Notes: a model not told the origin generated them from the sequence alone. Shown: positions 9,698 to 19,853, counted from the first letter of the stretch. The stretch: DNA of 64,000 bases from Yeosuana marina (GCF_011762485.1 NZ_JAAKGI010000025.1:169228-233227); one strand, 5' to 3'. A program made the numbers and translations.

Positions 9698-12600
9698 TTA
9701 TTCCTCTAATCTTATGTCTAATCCAAGACCTTTCAATTCATGCATAAGTACATTGAAAGATTCTGGTAGTCCTGGATCTGGCATTGGCTCACCTTTTACG
9801 ATTGCTTCGTAAGTCTTAGCTCTACCAATTACATCATCAGATTTTACAGTTAAGATTTCTCTTAGAGTACTAGATGCTCCATATGCTTCTAATGCCCAAA
9901 CTTCCATCTCTCCAAAACGCTGACCTCCAAATTGTGCTTTACCACCTAATGGTTGTTGCGTAATTAAAGAGTATGGTCCTATAGAACGCGCGTGCATTTT
10001 ATCGTCAACCATATGTCCTAATTTCAACATATAAATAACACCAACCGTTGCTGGTTGATCAAAACGGTCACCGGTACCTCCATCATACAGATACGTGTGT
10101 CCAAATCTTGGAACACCAGCTTCATCTGTCAATTCGTTTATTTGATCTAAAGTTGCTCCATCGAAAATAGGTGTTGCAAATGTGCGCCCTAATTTTTGAC
10201 CAGCCCAACCAAGAACTGTTTCATAAATCTGACCAATATTCATACGAGACGGTACACCAAGTGGATTCAATACGATATCAACAGGCGTTCCATCTTCTAG
10301 GAAAGGCATATCTTCTTGACGAACAATACGTGCCACAATACCTTTATTACCGTGACGACCTGCCATTTTATCACCTACTTTAAGTTTACGCTTTTTAGCG
10401 ATATAAACTTTAGCTAGCTTAATGATACCTGCTGGTAACTCATCACCTACAGAAATGGTAAACTTCTCACGTCTTAAAGACCCTTGCAAGTCATTTTCTT
10501 TGATTTTGTAATTATGAATTAAATCAGCCACTAATTGATTTGTATGGTCATCGGTTGTCCATTTACCAGACACTAAATGCGCATAATCATCAACGGCATT
10601 TAACATTTTAAGTGTGAATTTTTTACCTTTTGGCAATACTTCTTCACCTAAATCATTAAAAATACCTTGAGCTGTTTTACCGTTTACGATATTGAATAAT
10701 TTTTCGATTAAAACAGTCTTTAAATCCTCAAATTTAGCATCATAAACAGCTTCAAGTTGAGCAATATCGTCTTTATCTTGAGCTCTTTTACGTTTATCTT
10801 TTACTGCTCGAGCAAATAGTTTCTTTTCGATAACAACACCATTTAATGAAGGTGATGCTTTTAAAGAAGCATCTTTAACATCGCCAGCTTTGTCACCGAA
10901 AATAGCACGTAATAATTTTTCCTCAGGAGTAGGATCACTTTCTCCTTTAGGTGTAATCTTACCTATTAGAATATCGCCAGGTTTAACCTCTGCTCCAACA
11001 CGAATCATTCCATTTTCATCCAAATCTTTAGTAGCCTCTTCTGAAACGTTTGGAATATCATTGGTTAATTCTTCGTTACCAAGTTTGGTATCTCTAACTT
11101 CTAAAGAATACTCATCAATATGAATAGATGTAAAAATATCCTCACGAACAACTTTTTCAGAAATTACAATCGCATCCTCAAAGTTATATCCTTTCCAAGG
11201 CATGAATGCAACTTTCATATTTCTACCTAAAGCTAATTCTCCTTTTTGAGTCGCATAACCTTCACACAACACTTGACCTTTAGTTACTTTATCACCTTTA
11301 ACAACAATTGGTTTAAGGTTAATACTTGTACCTTGGTTTGTTTTTCTGAATTTTACAAGAGGATATGTTTTAATATCACTATCAAAACTTACTTTAGCTT
11401 CATCTTCAGTACGATCGTACTTAATAACAATTTCTGTAGCATCTACATATTGTACAACGCCTTCTCCTTCTGCATTGATTAATACACGAGAGTCTGAAGC
11501 GACTTGACGCTCAAGACCAGTCCCTACAATTGGTGCTTGTGGCAACAATAATGGTACTGCTTGACGCATCATGTTCGATCCCATCAATGCACGGTTAGCA
11601 TCATCATGCTCCAAGAATGGAATTAACGATGCTGATATTGATGATATCTGATTTGGTGCAACATCTGTATAGTTAAGACCAATTGGATCCATTACAGGGA
11701 AATCACCCTCCATACGGGCAATAACCTTATCATGCAATATTTTTCCATCGGCATCAACTTTTACGGTTGCTTGAGCAATCAGTTTGCCTTCTTCTTCTTC
11801 AGCACTTAAATAAACTGGCGGATTTTTAATATCAACCACACCATTTTCAACAGGACGATATGGTGTTTCAATGAATCCCATTGAGTTCACTTTTGCGAAT
11901 ACAGACAATGAAGAAATCAAACCAATATTTGGTCCCTCAGGAGTTTCAATTGGACATAAACGACCGTAATGTGTATAGTGAACATCACGAACCTCAAATC
12001 CAGCTCTTTCACGAGATAAACCTCCAGGTCCTAATGCCGATAAACGACGCTTGTGTGTAATTTCAGCTAATGGATTTGTTTGATCCATAAACTGAGATAA
12101 CTGGTTAGTACCAAAGAATGAATTAATTACAGACGATAATGTCTTTGCATTAATTAAATCTATAGGCGTAAACACTTCGTTATCACGAACGTTCATACGC
12201 TCACGAATAGTACGTGCCATTCGAGCAAGACCAACTCCAAATTGTGATGATAATTGTTCACCTACAGTACGCACACGACGGTTTGATAAGTGGTCAATAT
12301 CATCAATCTCAGCTTTAGAATTAATAAGCTCAATTAAATATTTAATGATAGTTATGATATCTTCTTTGGTAAGCACTTGCTTATCCATACCAATATCAAG
12401 ACCTAATTTTTTATTCATTCTATAACGTCCAACTTCACCTAAAGAATAACGTTGGTCACTAAAGAACAATTTATCAATAATGCCACGAGCTGTTTCCTCA
12501 TCTGGCGGCTCAGCATTACGTAATTGTCTATATATATGTTCAACAGCCTCTTTTTCAGAGTTTGTTGGATCTTTTTGTAGGGTATTATGAATAATAGCAT

Positions 12601-13510
12601 AATCACCTTGTTGTGCACTTTCTTTATGTAGAAGAATTGTTTGAACTTCTGCTTCAATAATTTCTTCTATATTGTCTTTATCAAGAACAGTATCACGATC
12701 TAATACTATTTCGTTACGCTCAATAGATACAACTTCTCCTGTATCTTCATCAACAAAATCTTCATGCCAAGTATTTAGAACACGTGCAGCAAGCTTACGT
12801 CCTAAGACCTTCTTTAATCCAGATTTTGATACTTTAACTTCTTCAGCAAGATCAAAAATCTCTAAAATATCTTTATCACGTTCAAAACCTATGGCTCTAA
12901 ACAATGTAGTAACTGGTAATTTCTTCTTTCTATCAATATAGGCATACATTACCTGATTGATATCAGTAGCAAATTCTATCCAAGATCCTTTGAAAGGGAT
13001 AACTCTTGCAGAATATAATTTGGTTCCGTTAGCATGGAAAGATTGTCCAAAAAACACACCTGGTGAACGGTGTAATTGCGATACAACAACACGCTCTGCA
13101 CCATTAATTACAAAGGTTCCACTAGGAGTCATGTAAGGAATTGTACCTAAATAAACATCTTGTACAATAGTTTCAAAATCCTCGTGTTCTGGATCTGTAC
13201 AGTATAATTTTAATCTTGCCTTTAGCGGAACGCTATATGTTAGACCTCTTTCAATACACTCATCAATAGCATATCGCGGTGGATCTACAAAATAATCTAA
13301 AAATTCTAAAACAAATTGATTACGTGAATCTGTAATCGGGAAGTTTTCCATAAAGGTATTATACAGACCTTCATTTCCTCTTTCTTCAGATTTTGTTTCT
13401 AATTGGAAAAAATCCTGGAAGGATTTAATCTGAATATCCAGAAAATCTGGGTATTCTGTTCTATTTACAATAGACGAGAAATTTAATCTTTCAGCTTGTG
13501 TTGATAACAT
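9698..13510 (-). CDS. rpoB: DNA-directed RNA polymerase subunit beta
   Basis: The beta subunit is 1270 residues. The rifampicin-pocket region begins near residue 466 and carries the usual sensitive-type residues: [19 protein letters not shown] is wild-type at the classical resistance positions. [12 protein letters not shown] and the C-terminal [17 protein letters not shown] are typical. I use the ATG at 13510. An in-frame TTG directly before it is unlikely to be the start. The gene follows rplL after a 123-base gap containing a long stem-loop. Confidence 0.99.
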   Translation of the reverse strand: MLSTQAERLNFSSIVNRTEYPDFLDIQIKSFQDFFQLETKSEERGNEGLYNTFMENFPITDSRNQFVLEFLDYFVDPPRYAIDECIERGLTYSVPLKARLKLYCTDPEHEDFETIVQDVYLGTIPYMTPSGTFVINGAERVVVSQLHRSPGVFFGQSFHANGTKLYSARVIPFKGSWIEFATDINQVMYAYIDRKKKLPVTTLFRAIGFERDKDILEIFDLAEEVKVSKSGLKKVLGRKLAARVLNTWHEDFVDEDTGEVVSIERNEIVLDRDTVLDKDNIEEIIEAEVQTILLHKESAQQGDYAIIHNTLQKDPTNSEKEAVEHIYRQLRNAEPPDEETARGIIDKLFFSDQRYSLGEVGRYRMNKKLGLDIGMDKQVLTKEDIITIIKYLIELINSKAEIDDIDHLSNRRVRTVGEQLSSQFGVGLARMARTIRERMNVRDNEVFTPIDLINAKTLSSVINSFFGTNQLSQFMDQTNPLAEITHKRRLSALGPGGLSRERAGFEVRDVHYTHYGRLCPIETPEGPNIGLISSLSVFAKVNSMGFIETPYRPVENGVVDIKNPPVYLSAEEEEGKLIAQATVKVDADGKILHDKVIARMEGDFPVMDPIGLNYTDVAPNQISSISASLIPFLEHDDANRALMGSNMMRQAVPLLLPQAPIVGTGLERQVASDSRVLINAEGEGVVQYVDATEIVIKYDRTEDEAKVSFDSDIKTYPLVKFRKTNQGTSINLKPIVVKGDKVTKGQVLCEGYATQKGELALGRNMKVAFMPWKGYNFEDAIVISEKVVREDIFTSIHIDEYSLEVRDTKLGNEELTNDIPNVSEEATKDLDENGMIRVGAEVKPGDILIGKITPKGESDPTPEEKLLRAIFGDKAGDVKDASLKASPSLNGVVIEKKLFARAVKDKRKRAQDKDDIAQLEAVYDAKFEDLKTVLIEKLFNIVNGKTAQGIFNDLGEEVLPKGKKFTLKMLNAVDDYAHLVSGKWTTDDHTNQLVADLIHNYKIKENDLQGSLRREKFTISVGDELPAGIIKLAKVYIAKKRKLKVGDKMAGRHGNKGIVARIVRQEDMPFLEDGTPVDIVLNPLGVPSRMNIGQIYETVLGWAGQKLGRTFATPIFDGATLDQINELTDEAGVPRFGHTYLYDGGTGDRFDQPATVGVIYMLKLGHMVDDKMHARSIGPYSLITQQPLGGKAQFGGQRFGEMEVWALEAYGASSTLREILTVKSDDVIGRAKTYEAIVKGEPMPDPGLPESFNVLMHELKGLGLDIRLEE

Positions 13511-13574
13511 CAATGGACGGAATTATGATTAAAAAAAATATTTATAGCGTATCTAATGATTATATACGCAAAAT

Positions 13575-13611
13575 GGTTTAGGTCTTGAAGTTAATCTTCA
13601 GACCTAAACCT
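13575..13611. other. Stem-loop between rplL and rpoB
   Basis: GGTTTAGGTC (13575-13584) pairs with GACCTAAACC, and an inner TGAAG/CTTCA stem closes a short AT loop with one bulged base. No T run follows on the minus strand. In enterobacteria the same gap holds an attenuator and an RNase III site, so a similar role is possible here but is not shown. Confidence 0.55.
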
Positions 13612-13633
13612 TTGTATTATTGAAGTGTTAAGC

Positions 13634-14014
13634 TTATTTAAGCTCAACCTCTGCTCCTGCTTCTTCTAAAGATGCTTTTAATGCTTCAGCTTCGTCTTTT
13701 GAAACTCCTTCTTTAATTGGGCTTGGTGCCTCATCAACTAAACCTTTAGCTTCTTTTAAGCCTAGTCCAGTTAATTCTTTTACTAATTTAACAACTGCTA
13801 ATTTAGATGCTCCAGCTGCTTTTAATATTACATCAAATTCAGTTTGAGCTTCAGCAGCGTCATCTCCACCACCAGCAGCAGGTCCAGCAGCAACTGCAAC
13901 TGCAGCAGCAGCAGGCTCGATACCATACTCATCTTTTAATATAGTAGCTAACTCGTTTACTTCTTTTACTGTTAAGTTAACTAATTGTTCTGCGAAATCT
14001 TTTAAATCTGCCAT
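13634..14014 (-). CDS. rplL: 50S ribosomal protein L7/L12 (bL12)
   Basis: The stalk protein that recruits translational GTPases, 126 residues. It has an N-terminal dimerisation helix ([22 protein letters not shown]), an alanine/glycine hinge (residues about 34-53) and the globular C-terminal domain with [18 protein letters not shown] sequence (here [18 protein letters not shown]). It lies 65 bases after rplJ. Confidence 0.98.
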   Translation of the reverse strand: MADLKDFAEQLVNLTVKEVNELATILKDEYGIEPAAAAVAVAAGPAAGGGDDAAEAQTEFDVILKAAGASKLAVVKLVKELTGLGLKEAKGLVDEAPSPIKEGVSKDEAEALKASLEEAGAEVELK

Positions 14015-14079
14015 TTTCTATCGTTTTTAATAAATTTTAAATTTTAATATAATTGTAATAAAGTGCGTACTATTTAATA

Positions 14080-14601
14080 CTATCCTTCTTTTTCAGATAG
14101 TGTTTTTATAATTCCAGCTAACTTTCCTCCACTTGATTGAAGTGCAGAAATAACATTCTTAGCAGGCGATTGTAATAATGTAACAATCTCTCCTAATAAC
14201 TCTTCTTTAGACTTGATATCAACTAACATGTCTAATAAGTTATCTCCAATATAAACTGATTCCTCAATAAACGCTCCTTTTAATAAAGGCTTGTCTGATT
14301 TTTTACGGAATGTCTTTATTAATTTAGCTGGCACATTTCCTGTTTCAGAATACATCACTGACGTATTTCCTTTTAAAACAGTTGAAAGATCTCCGAAATC
14401 TCTATCTGAAGCTTCCATTGCTTTTTCAAGTAATGTGTTTTTAACTACTGCTAACTTTACGTTTGCTTTAAAACAAGCGCGACGTAAATTTGAGGTTGTT
14501 CCTGCATTTAATCCTGAAATATCTGTTAAATAAATATTTGCATTGTTAGTTAATTCTGCAGTTAACGCCTCAATTACTTGTGATTTTTCTTCTCTTGTCA
14601 T
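14080..14601 (-). CDS. rplJ: 50S ribosomal protein L10 (uL10)
   Basis: The stalk-base protein that anchors L12 dimers, 173 residues. The N-terminal rRNA-binding part includes MTREEKSQVIEALTAEL and the C-terminal helix binds L12. It starts only 19 bases after rplA, so the long L10-binding leader known from E. coli is absent here and any autoregulation must use another site. Confidence 0.97.
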   Translation of the reverse strand: MTREEKSQVIEALTAELTNNANIYLTDISGLNAGTTSNLRRACFKANVKLAVVKNTLLEKAMEASDRDFGDLSTVLKGNTSVMYSETGNVPAKLIKTFRKKSDKPLLKGAFIEESVYIGDNLLDMLVDIKSKEELLGEIVTLLQSPAKNVISALQSSGGKLAGIIKTLSEKEG

Positions 14602-14620
14602 AATAAAAGTATTTAACTAA

Positions 14621-15310
14621 TTAACCAACTTTAGGATCAACAGCAACACTAGGACTCATAGTACTTGAAAGGAAAATACTTTTTACATAAGTACCTTTTG
14701 CAGTTGTTGGTTTAAGTTTTATTAATGTTTGAATTAATTCATGTGCATTACCTGCAATTTTATCAGCACTAAATGATGCTTTTCCTATAGCAGCGTGTAC
14801 AATACCAGTTTTATCAACTTTAAAGTCAATTTTACCAGCTTTAACTTCTGTTACAGCTTTAGCAACATCCATGGTTACTGTGCCTGTTTTTGGGTTTGGC
14901 ATTAAACCACGAGGACCTAATACACGTCCTAAAGGACCTAATTTACCCATCACACTTGGCATCGTAATAATTACGTCTACGTCTGTCCAACCATTCTTGA
15001 TTTTCTCAAGATATTCGTCTAAACCTACATAATCTGCTCCAGCTTCTTTAGCTTCTGCTTCTTTATCTGGAGTAACCAATGCTAATACTTTCATATCTTT
15101 ACCAGTACCGTGAGGAAGTGATACTACACCCCTTACCATCTGGTTAGCTTTACGTGGATCAACTCCTAAACGCACAGCTATATCTACAGAAGCATCAAAT
15201 TTAGTATTAGTAATTTCTTTTACTAATGCTGATGCTTCATCAAGAGAGTAAACTCTCCCTTTTTCTATTTTCGCTAAAGCCTCTTTTTGCTTTTTTGTTA
15301 ATCTTGCCAT
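14621..15310 (-). CDS. rplA: 50S ribosomal protein L1 (uL1)
   Basis: The L1-stalk protein, 229 residues, with the family signature around [17 protein letters not shown] and [15 protein letters not shown]. In many bacteria it also represses the rplK-rplA message. It follows rplK by 20 bases and precedes rplJ by 19. Confidence 0.98.
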   Translation of the reverse strand: MARLTKKQKEALAKIEKGRVYSLDEASALVKEITNTKFDASVDIAVRLGVDPRKANQMVRGVVSLPHGTGKDMKVLALVTPDKEAEAKEAGADYVGLDEYLEKIKNGWTDVDVIITMPSVMGKLGPLGRVLGPRGLMPNPKTGTVTMDVAKAVTEVKAGKIDFKVDKTGIVHAAIGKASFSADKIAGNAHELIQTLIKLKPTTAKGTYVKSIFLSSTMSPSVAVDPKVG

Positions 15311-15330
15311 TTTCTAATGTCTTTAATAGA

Positions 15331-15768
15331 TTAATTAGGGAATTGCCCTGTTACGGTTATACCCATTGATCTTGCTGTACCAGCAACCATTTTCATAGCC
15401 GATTCAATAGTAAATGCGTTTAAATCTACCATTTTGTCTTCTGCAATAGTTTTAATCTGATCCCAAGATACTTTAGCTACTTTTTTTCGGTTTGGTTCAC
15501 CTGAACCTTTTTTAAGTTTGGCCGCTTCTAATAATTGTACTGCAGCTGGAGGAGTCTTGATTACAAAATCAAATGATTTGTCTTTGTAAACAGAGATAAC
15601 AACTGGTAAAACTTTACCAGGCTTATCTTGAGTTCTCGCATTAAATTGCTTACAGAACTCCATAATGTTAACTCCAGCAGCACCTAAAGCGGGTCCAACC
15701 GGTGGCGATGGATTCGCAGCACCTCCCCGAACTTGTAACTTAACTACTTTACCTAATTCTTTTGCCAT
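15331..15768 (-). CDS. rplK: 50S ribosomal protein L11 (uL11)
   Basis: GTPase-centre protein, 145 residues. The N-terminal proline-rich switch ([20 protein letters not shown]) and C-terminal GTARSMGI are diagnostic. It begins 73 bases after nusG. I looked for an L1-binding hairpin in that gap but could not identify one with confidence. Confidence 0.98.
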   Translation of the reverse strand: MAKELGKVVKLQVRGGAANPSPPVGPALGAAGVNIMEFCKQFNARTQDKPGKVLPVVISVYKDKSFDFVIKTPPAAVQLLEAAKLKKGSGEPNRKKVAKVSWDQIKTIAEDKMVDLNAFTIESAMKMVAGTARSMGITVTGQFPN

Positions 15769-15841
15769 TTTTAATAATTTAGTTTGACACGCTTTTTATT
15801 TGGAAGCAAAAACCGCATCGTTCTTTATAGTGTAACAATTA

Positions 15842-16399
15842 TTATACTTTTTCAACTTGCATATAACTTAACTCTAATGGTGTTTTTCTTCCAAAAATTT
15901 TAACCATCACTTCAAGTTTACGCTTTTCTTCATTTATCTTTTCAATAGTTCCGTCAAATCCATTAAAAGGACCATCAATAACTTTAACTGTTTCGCCTTT
16001 AGTAAACGGTATTGCGACATTTACATCTGCATCAACAGATAATTCATCAACCTTACCTAACATTCTATTCACTTCTGATTGTCTTAACGGAACTGGATCA
16101 CCACCTTTTGTTTCTCCTAAAAAACCAATAACATTAGTTACAGATCTAATAATATGAGGAACTTCTCCAGTTAAATTGGCTTGAATCATTATATATCCAG
16201 GAAAAAAAACTTTTTCTTTATGTATTTTTTTTCCATTTCTTATTTGAACAACTCGTTCAGTAGGAACTAACACTTGATCAACAAAGTCCTGAAGACCTAG
16301 ACGAGCAATTTCATTCTCGATATAAGTCTTAATTTTATTTTCTTGACCACTTACCGCTCTAACTACATACCATTTTTTTCCACTCACTACTTCAGACAT
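15842..16399 (-). CDS. nusG: Transcription termination/antitermination factor NusG
   Basis: 185 residues. The NGN domain starts at KKWYVVRAVSGQENKIK and the C-terminal KOW motif is VKVIDGPFNGFDGTIEKI. NusG binds RNA polymerase and links it to Rho or the ribosome. It is 19 bases after secE and is the bridge to the ribosomal protein genes, the order seen across most bacterial phyla. Confidence 0.97.
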   Translation of the reverse strand: MSEVVSGKKWYVVRAVSGQENKIKTYIENEIARLGLQDFVDQVLVPTERVVQIRNGKKIHKEKVFFPGYIMIQANLTGEVPHIIRSVTNVIGFLGETKGGDPVPLRQSEVNRMLGKVDELSVDADVNVAIPFTKGETVKVIDGPFNGFDGTIEKINEEKRKLEVMVKIFGRKTPLELSYMQVEKV

Positions 16400-16418
16400 A
16401 GAATTTTTCTTTTACTTA

Positions 16419-16613
16419 TTAGTTAATCAATTGAAAGTAAAACCCTATCACTTTTCCGAATACGGTATCAACGCCCCAAATTGCCAAAGAAAACACAATA
16501 GAAAAAACCGCTACTAAAACAGTTAAACTTTGAGCCTCTGCCCATGGTGTCCAACTTACATTGTTTTTAAGCTCTCCAAATGATTCCTTTATATAATTTA
16601 CAATTCCAGCCAT
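16419..16613 (-). CDS. secE: Preprotein translocase subunit SecE
   Basis: A single-span inner-membrane protein of the SecYEG channel, 64 residues. The amphipathic helix (MAGIVNYIKESFGELKNNVS) is followed by the conserved W-P-type segment SWTPWAEA and a hydrophobic span around residues 33-60. A longer frame exists upstream, but the ATG at 16613 gives the standard Bacteroidota length, so I use it. Confidence 0.93.
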   Translation of the reverse strand: MAGIVNYIKESFGELKNNVSWTPWAEAQSLTVLVAVFSIVFSLAIWGVDTVFGKVIGFYFQLIN

Positions 16614-16680
16614 TATATTATCTTTATTAGATTTAGAATTCAATTTTATTTATGAATAAAACTTTCATCTCGTATTTTGT

Positions 16681-16709
16681 CCTTTGAAACAATTATTTAT
16701 ATTTCAAAA
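16681..16709. other. Stem-loop between tRNA-Trp and secE
   Basis: CCTTTGAAA (16681-16689) can pair with TTTCAAAAG (16701-16709) with one wobble, around an AT loop. It could help free the tRNA 3' end from the secE message. No T run follows on the minus strand. Confidence 0.35.
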
Positions 16710-16727
16710 GTTATTTATTTTTACAAG

Positions 16728-16800
16728 CACGGGTTGAGAGACTCGAACTCCCGACACCTGGTTTTGGAGACCAGTGCTCTACCAACTGAGCTAAACCCGT
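16728..16800 (-). tRNA. tRNA-Trp (anticodon CCA)
   Basis: Cloverleaf on the minus strand: acceptor ACGGGTT/AACCCGT with discriminator G, T8/A9, anticodon stem CTGGT/ACCAG and loop CTCCAAA giving CCA, and T loop GTTCGAGTC. It sits between tuf and secE, a conserved position. Confidence 0.96.
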
Positions 16801-16811
16801 AAATATAAGTC

Positions 16812-16839
16812 AAGGCATCCCATAAAAACGGAATACCTT
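16812..16839. other. Stem-loop downstream of tuf
   Basis: AAGGCATCCC (16812-16821) pairs with GGAATACCTT (16830-16839) through ten pairs including G-T wobbles, around an A-rich loop. It lies between the tuf stop and tRNA-Trp. There is no clear T run, so it may be a weak terminator or a processing site. Confidence 0.4.
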
Positions 16840-16862
16840 AACTTATTATTTAATATACTGTA

Positions 16863-18050
16863 TTAGTCTAAAATCTCAGTTACCTGACCTGCACCTACAG
16901 TTCTACCACCTTCACGAATTGCGAAACGTAGACCTATATTCATTGCAATTGGTTGAATTAACTCAACAGTAATAGTTAAGTTATCTCCAGGCATAACCAT
17001 TTCAACTCCATCAGGAAGTGCAATATTTCCAGTTACATCAGTTGTACGAACATAGAACTGTGGACGGTAGTTATTGTGGAATGGTGTGTGACGACCACCT
17101 TCTTCTTTTTTCAAGATATAAACCTCAGCTTTAAATTTAGCGTGTGGAGTTACAGAACCTGGTTTACAAATTACCATACCTCTTGAGATTTGAGTTTTCT
17201 CAATACCTCTTAATAAAATACCTGCATTATCTCCAGCTTCACCTCTATCAAGAATTTGACGGAACATTTCAATACCAGTAATAGTAGATGTTAATTTACC
17301 AGCGCCCATACCAATAATTTCAACAGGATCTCCTGTTTTAGCAATACCAGTTTCAATACGACCAGTTGCAACAGTTCCACGACCTGTAATTGAGAATACA
17401 TCTTCAATAGGCATTAAGAACGGTTTATCAATATCACGCTCTGGTAATTCAATCCAGCTATCCACAGCATCCATAAGCTCCATTACTGTATCTACCCATT
17501 TTTGTTCACCATTAAGAGCACCTAAAGCAGACCCCGCAATAACAGGACCATTATCTCCATCATATTCATAGAATGATAATAAATCTCTAATTTCCATTTC
17601 AACAAGCTCTAATAACTCTTCATCATCAACCATATCCACTTTATTCATGAATACAACTATACGAGGAATTCCTACTTGACGACCTAATAAGATGTGCTCA
17701 CGAGTTTGCGGCATAGGACCATCAGTTGCAGCAACTACTAAAATTGCTCCATCCATTTGAGCAGCACCCGTTACCATGTTCTTTACGTAATCCGCGTGAC
17801 CTGGACAGTCAACGTGTGCATAGTGACGATTTGCAGTTGAATACTCAACGTGAGATGTGTTAATTGTAATACCTCTTTCTTTTTCTTCAGGAGCGTTATC
17901 GATTGAATCGAAACTTCTCATTTCAGACAATCCTGCATTAGCTAATACGGTAGTAATAGCAGCAGTTAAAGTTGTTTTACCGTGATCTACGTGTCCAATT
18001 GTACCTATATTTAAGTGTGGTTTTGAACGATCAAAATTTGCCTTTGCCAT
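16863..18050 (-). CDS. tuf: Elongation factor Tu
   Basis: 395 residues. GTPase motifs are [10 protein letters not shown] (G1), DCPGHADYV (G3) and NKVD (G4). Domains II and III follow through to [14 protein letters not shown]. It delivers aminoacyl-tRNA to the ribosome. The gene lies directly downstream of a four-tRNA cluster on the same strand, matching the thrU-tyrU-glyT-thrT-tufB order known from E. coli. It is the only tuf copy in this window. Confidence 0.99.
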   Translation of the reverse strand: MAKANFDRSKPHLNIGTIGHVDHGKTTLTAAITTVLANAGLSEMRSFDSIDNAPEEKERGITINTSHVEYSTANRHYAHVDCPGHADYVKNMVTGAAQMDGAILVVAATDGPMPQTREHILLGRQVGIPRIVVFMNKVDMVDDEELLELVEMEIRDLLSFYEYDGDNGPVIAGSALGALNGEQKWVDTVMELMDAVDSWIELPERDIDKPFLMPIEDVFSITGRGTVATGRIETGIAKTGDPVEIIGMGAGKLTSTITGIEMFRQILDRGEAGDNAGILLRGIEKTQISRGMVICKPGSVTPHAKFKAEVYILKKEEGGRHTPFHNNYRPQFYVRTTDVTGNIALPDGVEMVMPGDNLTITVELIQPIAMNIGLRFAIREGGRTVGAGQVTEILD

Positions 18051-18112
18051 GTTTAAATTTATTTAATCTTAGTTATTATATAATATTAGTGTGTACGTTT
18101 TAACTTTGATAG

Positions 18113-18184
18113 AGCCAATGACGGGAATTGAACCCGTGACCTCTTCCTTACCAAGGAAACGCTCTACCCCTGAGCTACACCGGC
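18113..18184 (-). tRNA. tRNA-Thr (anticodon GGT)
   Basis: Acceptor GCCGGTG pairs with CATTGGC (with two G-T wobbles). T8/A9, D arm AGCTCAGGGGTAGAGC, anticodon loop TTGGTAA giving GGT (reads ACC/ACU), T loop GTTCAATTC. It is the last tRNA before tuf. Confidence 0.94.
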
Positions 18185-18194
18185 CTTAAAAAAG

Positions 18195-18267
18195 AGCGGG
18201 AGACCGGGTTCGAACCGGCGACATTCAGCTTGGAAGGCTGACGCTCTACCAACTGAGCTACTCCCGC
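18195..18267 (-). tRNA. tRNA-Gly (anticodon TCC)
   Basis: Acceptor GCGGGAG/CTCCCGC with discriminator T, T8/A9, anticodon stem TCAGC/GCTGA and loop CTTCCAA giving TCC, T loop GTTCGAACC. Ten bases separate it from tRNA-Thr(GGT), consistent with one precursor transcript. Confidence 0.95.
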
Positions 18268-18295
18268 AATTATTTTTAAATCCTTTGTTTAGTAG

Positions 18296-18377
18296 TGGGG
18301 AGAGCAGGATTCGAACCTGCGAAGGTGAAACCAACAGATTTACAGTCTGTCCTCGTTGGCCGCTTGAGTATCTCCCC
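18296..18377 (-). tRNA. tRNA-Tyr (anticodon GTA)
   Basis: 82 bases with the long variable arm of a class II tRNA. Acceptor GGGGAGA pairs with TCTCCCC with discriminator A, T8/A9, D arm TACTCAAGCGGCC, anticodon stem ACAGA/TCTGT with loop CTGTAAA giving GTA. Confidence 0.95.
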
Positions 18378-18412
18378 ATTAAAAAAACTATTCACTCTAT
18401 TTAAAGAACTTG

Positions 18413-18486
18413 AGCCGATAGAGGGACTCGAACCCACGACCTGCTGATTACAAATCAGCTGCTCTAGCCAGCTGAGCTACATCGGC
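18413..18486 (-). tRNA. tRNA-Thr (anticodon TGT), second identical copy
   Basis: The tRNA sequence is identical to the tRNA at 1392-1465. It is the promoter-proximal gene of the Thr-Tyr-Gly-Thr cluster upstream of tuf. The 5' flanking sequence after the promoter also resembles that of the other copy, including TTTGCA and TCCGTTA. Confidence 0.95.
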
Positions 18487-18520
18487 TTTTTTTGCCTTTT
18501 TTTACGCCAAAAATTCAGCA

Positions 18521-18548
18521 TAAAAAAGTCCGCTATTTCTAACGGACT
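18521..18548 (-). terminator. Terminator of xerC-hpf, capped by a GAAA tetraloop
   Basis: On the minus strand AGTCCG, TTA, loop GAAA, TAG and CGGACT form a nine-pair stem (18548-18527, one wobble), followed by six T residues (18526-18521). It is well placed to end the hpf transcript. The tRNA promoter box at 18550-18557 lies immediately before it, so tRNA transcripts would start at or inside this hairpin. Confidence 0.75.
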
Positions 18549-18549
18549 G

Positions 18550-18578
18550 CAAATGTATAGATTTATTTTTTTAATCAA
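18550..18578 (-). promoter_or_regulatory. Promoter of the tRNA-tuf operon
   Basis: Minus strand TTG (18578-18576), 18 bases, TACATTTG (18557-18550), a full match to TTG-N(17-23)-TAnnTTTG. The following bases CAGTCCGTTA resemble the start region of the other tRNA-Thr gene. Confidence 0.75.
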
Positions 18579-18599
18579 AACATTTTTTAATAAATTTTA

Positions 18600-18902
18600 T
18601 TACAAATATGCTCTTAATTTTTCTTTTCGCTTTTTTAACTGTCTCTCAAGTGATGAAATCGCCATATCTGCACCTTCTTCAAAGGTCTTACATTGTTTCT
18701 TTACAACAAAACTATCTCCTGGTACACTTACTCTTGCTTCAAAAATTTTATTTTCTTTGTCACTAGTGTTTTCAACTTTTAGATAAACATCTGATTGGAT
18801 GACTTTATCATAAAATAAATCCAACTTATCCATGCGTTTTTGAACAAAATCAATCAACTTGTGATCGGCTGTGAAATTTACTGATTGCATGTTAACTTTC
18901 AT
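18600..18902 (-). CDS. hpf: Ribosome hibernation-promoting factor (HPF/YfiA/RaiA family, short form)
   Basis: 100 residues from the ATG at 18902 (MKVNMQSVNF). It has the beta-alpha-beta-beta-beta-alpha pattern with LIDFVQKRMDKLDLFYD and a basic C-terminal helix, LERQLKKRKEKLRAYL. It binds the 30S decoding region in stationary phase. A longer frame running upstream overlaps xerC and gives a non-family N-terminus, so I reject it. It lies 37 bases after xerC and probably shares its transcript, which would end at the hairpin at 18521-18548. Confidence 0.92.
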   Translation of the reverse strand: MKVNMQSVNFTADHKLIDFVQKRMDKLDLFYDKVIQSDVYLKVENTSDKENKIFEARVSVPGDSFVVKKQCKTFEEGADMAISSLERQLKKRKEKLRAYL

Positions 18903-18939
18903 ACTTTTTATTTTTTGGTTAGACAATAAACATGTTTTG

Positions 18940-19830
18940 CTATTTTTTACTCCTTGGATGTGCATTTAAATGCACCTTTTTTAATTCTGCAATACTATTA
19001 TGTGTATAAACTTGTGTTGCAGCTAAACTTGAATGTCCTAAAAGTTCTTTAACAGCATTTAAATCTGCACCTTGATTGAGTAAATGTGTTGCGAAAGAAT
19101 GCCTTAATATATGTGGGCTTCTTTTTACTTTTGAAGATGCTATACTAAAATAATCATTAATTATTCTGTACACAAATGTTTCATATATTTTAACTCCTTT
19201 TTGTGTTAAAAATAACATTTCATCGTCTTTAATATAGGCCAACTCATTTCTTACTTTTAAATATTTTATTAATGTATCAAGCACAGGTTTTATTAACGGA
19301 ACTATGCGTTCTTTATTTCTTTTACCTAACACCTTTAACGTTTTATTATCAAAATTAATACTGTTACATTTTAGCTCAACCAATTCTATACGCCGTATTC
19401 CTGTTGAATAAAATAATTCAATAATCAATTTATTGCGAATACCTTCAAAGGAATCTTCAAAGTGTAATTCATCTAAAACCATAGAGACTTCTTTTTCTGA
19501 AAAAGGAATCTGAATTTTTTTGCTTGTTTTTAAGGCACGATGTTTTGCTAATGGATTGAGCTTAATATCTTCTACTTTTAAAAGAAATTTAAAATAGGTG
19601 TTTAATGCTGATATTTTTCTGTTAATACTTCGGTTTGAAATATTCTTGTCAACCAAAGAAACAATCCAGTTTCTAATTTGTGGATAATTAACTTTTTTAA
19701 TGGAATCAGAATCATATTCAGATTTTATAAACTCTTTGAAGGTTTTCAAATCATTTTCATAAGCATTCACTGTTAGCTTTGAATAGTTCTTTTCTAACAA
19801 TAGATAATCTGTAAAAGATTTGAAAGACAT
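18940..19830 (-). CDS. xerC: Tyrosine recombinase XerC/XerD-type
   Basis: 296 residues. An N-terminal SAM-like core-binding domain (KSFTDYLLLEKNYSKLTVNAY) is followed by the catalytic domain with Arg in STGIRRIE, HILRHS (His-x-x-Arg), LLGHSS and the nucleophile Tyr in THNSIAE-adjacent TQVYTH. Such proteins resolve chromosome dimers at dif. Length and lack of an adjacent att site argue for a housekeeping Xer rather than a phage integrase. Whether it is XerC or XerD cannot be settled from this sequence alone. Confidence 0.88.
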   Translation of the reverse strand: MSFKSFTDYLLLEKNYSKLTVNAYENDLKTFKEFIKSEYDSDSIKKVNYPQIRNWIVSLVDKNISNRSINRKISALNTYFKFLLKVEDIKLNPLAKHRALKTSKKIQIPFSEKEVSMVLDELHFEDSFEGIRNKLIIELFYSTGIRRIELVELKCNSINFDNKTLKVLGKRNKERIVPLIKPVLDTLIKYLKVRNELAYIKDDEMLFLTQKGVKIYETFVYRIINDYFSIASSKVKRSPHILRHSFATHLLNQGADLNAVKELLGHSSLAATQVYTHNSIAELKKVHLNAHPRSKK

Positions 19831-19853
19831 ATTAATATTCGTTTAAAGCTTAA

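Noticed and set aside
15769..15841. L1-binding operator before rplK
   Set aside because: The gap contains short pairings near GCGGTTTTTGC but no structure resembling the 23S L1 site clearly enough to call.
18164..18379. 71-codon open frame across the tRNA cluster
   Set aside because: It covers tRNA-Tyr and tRNA-Gly completely and part of tRNA-Thr. Its sequence is just tRNA read as protein.
18903..18965. Longer N-terminus for hpf
   Set aside because: It would overlap xerC and precedes the family-conserved start MKVNMQSVNF. The 100-residue form is the normal short HPF.
18940..19830. Xer recombinase beside tRNA genes as a sign of an integrated element
   Set aside because: There are no phage or transfer genes, no direct repeats of tRNA ends beside it, and the gene is next to hpf and housekeeping genes. 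It fits a chromosomal XerC/D.
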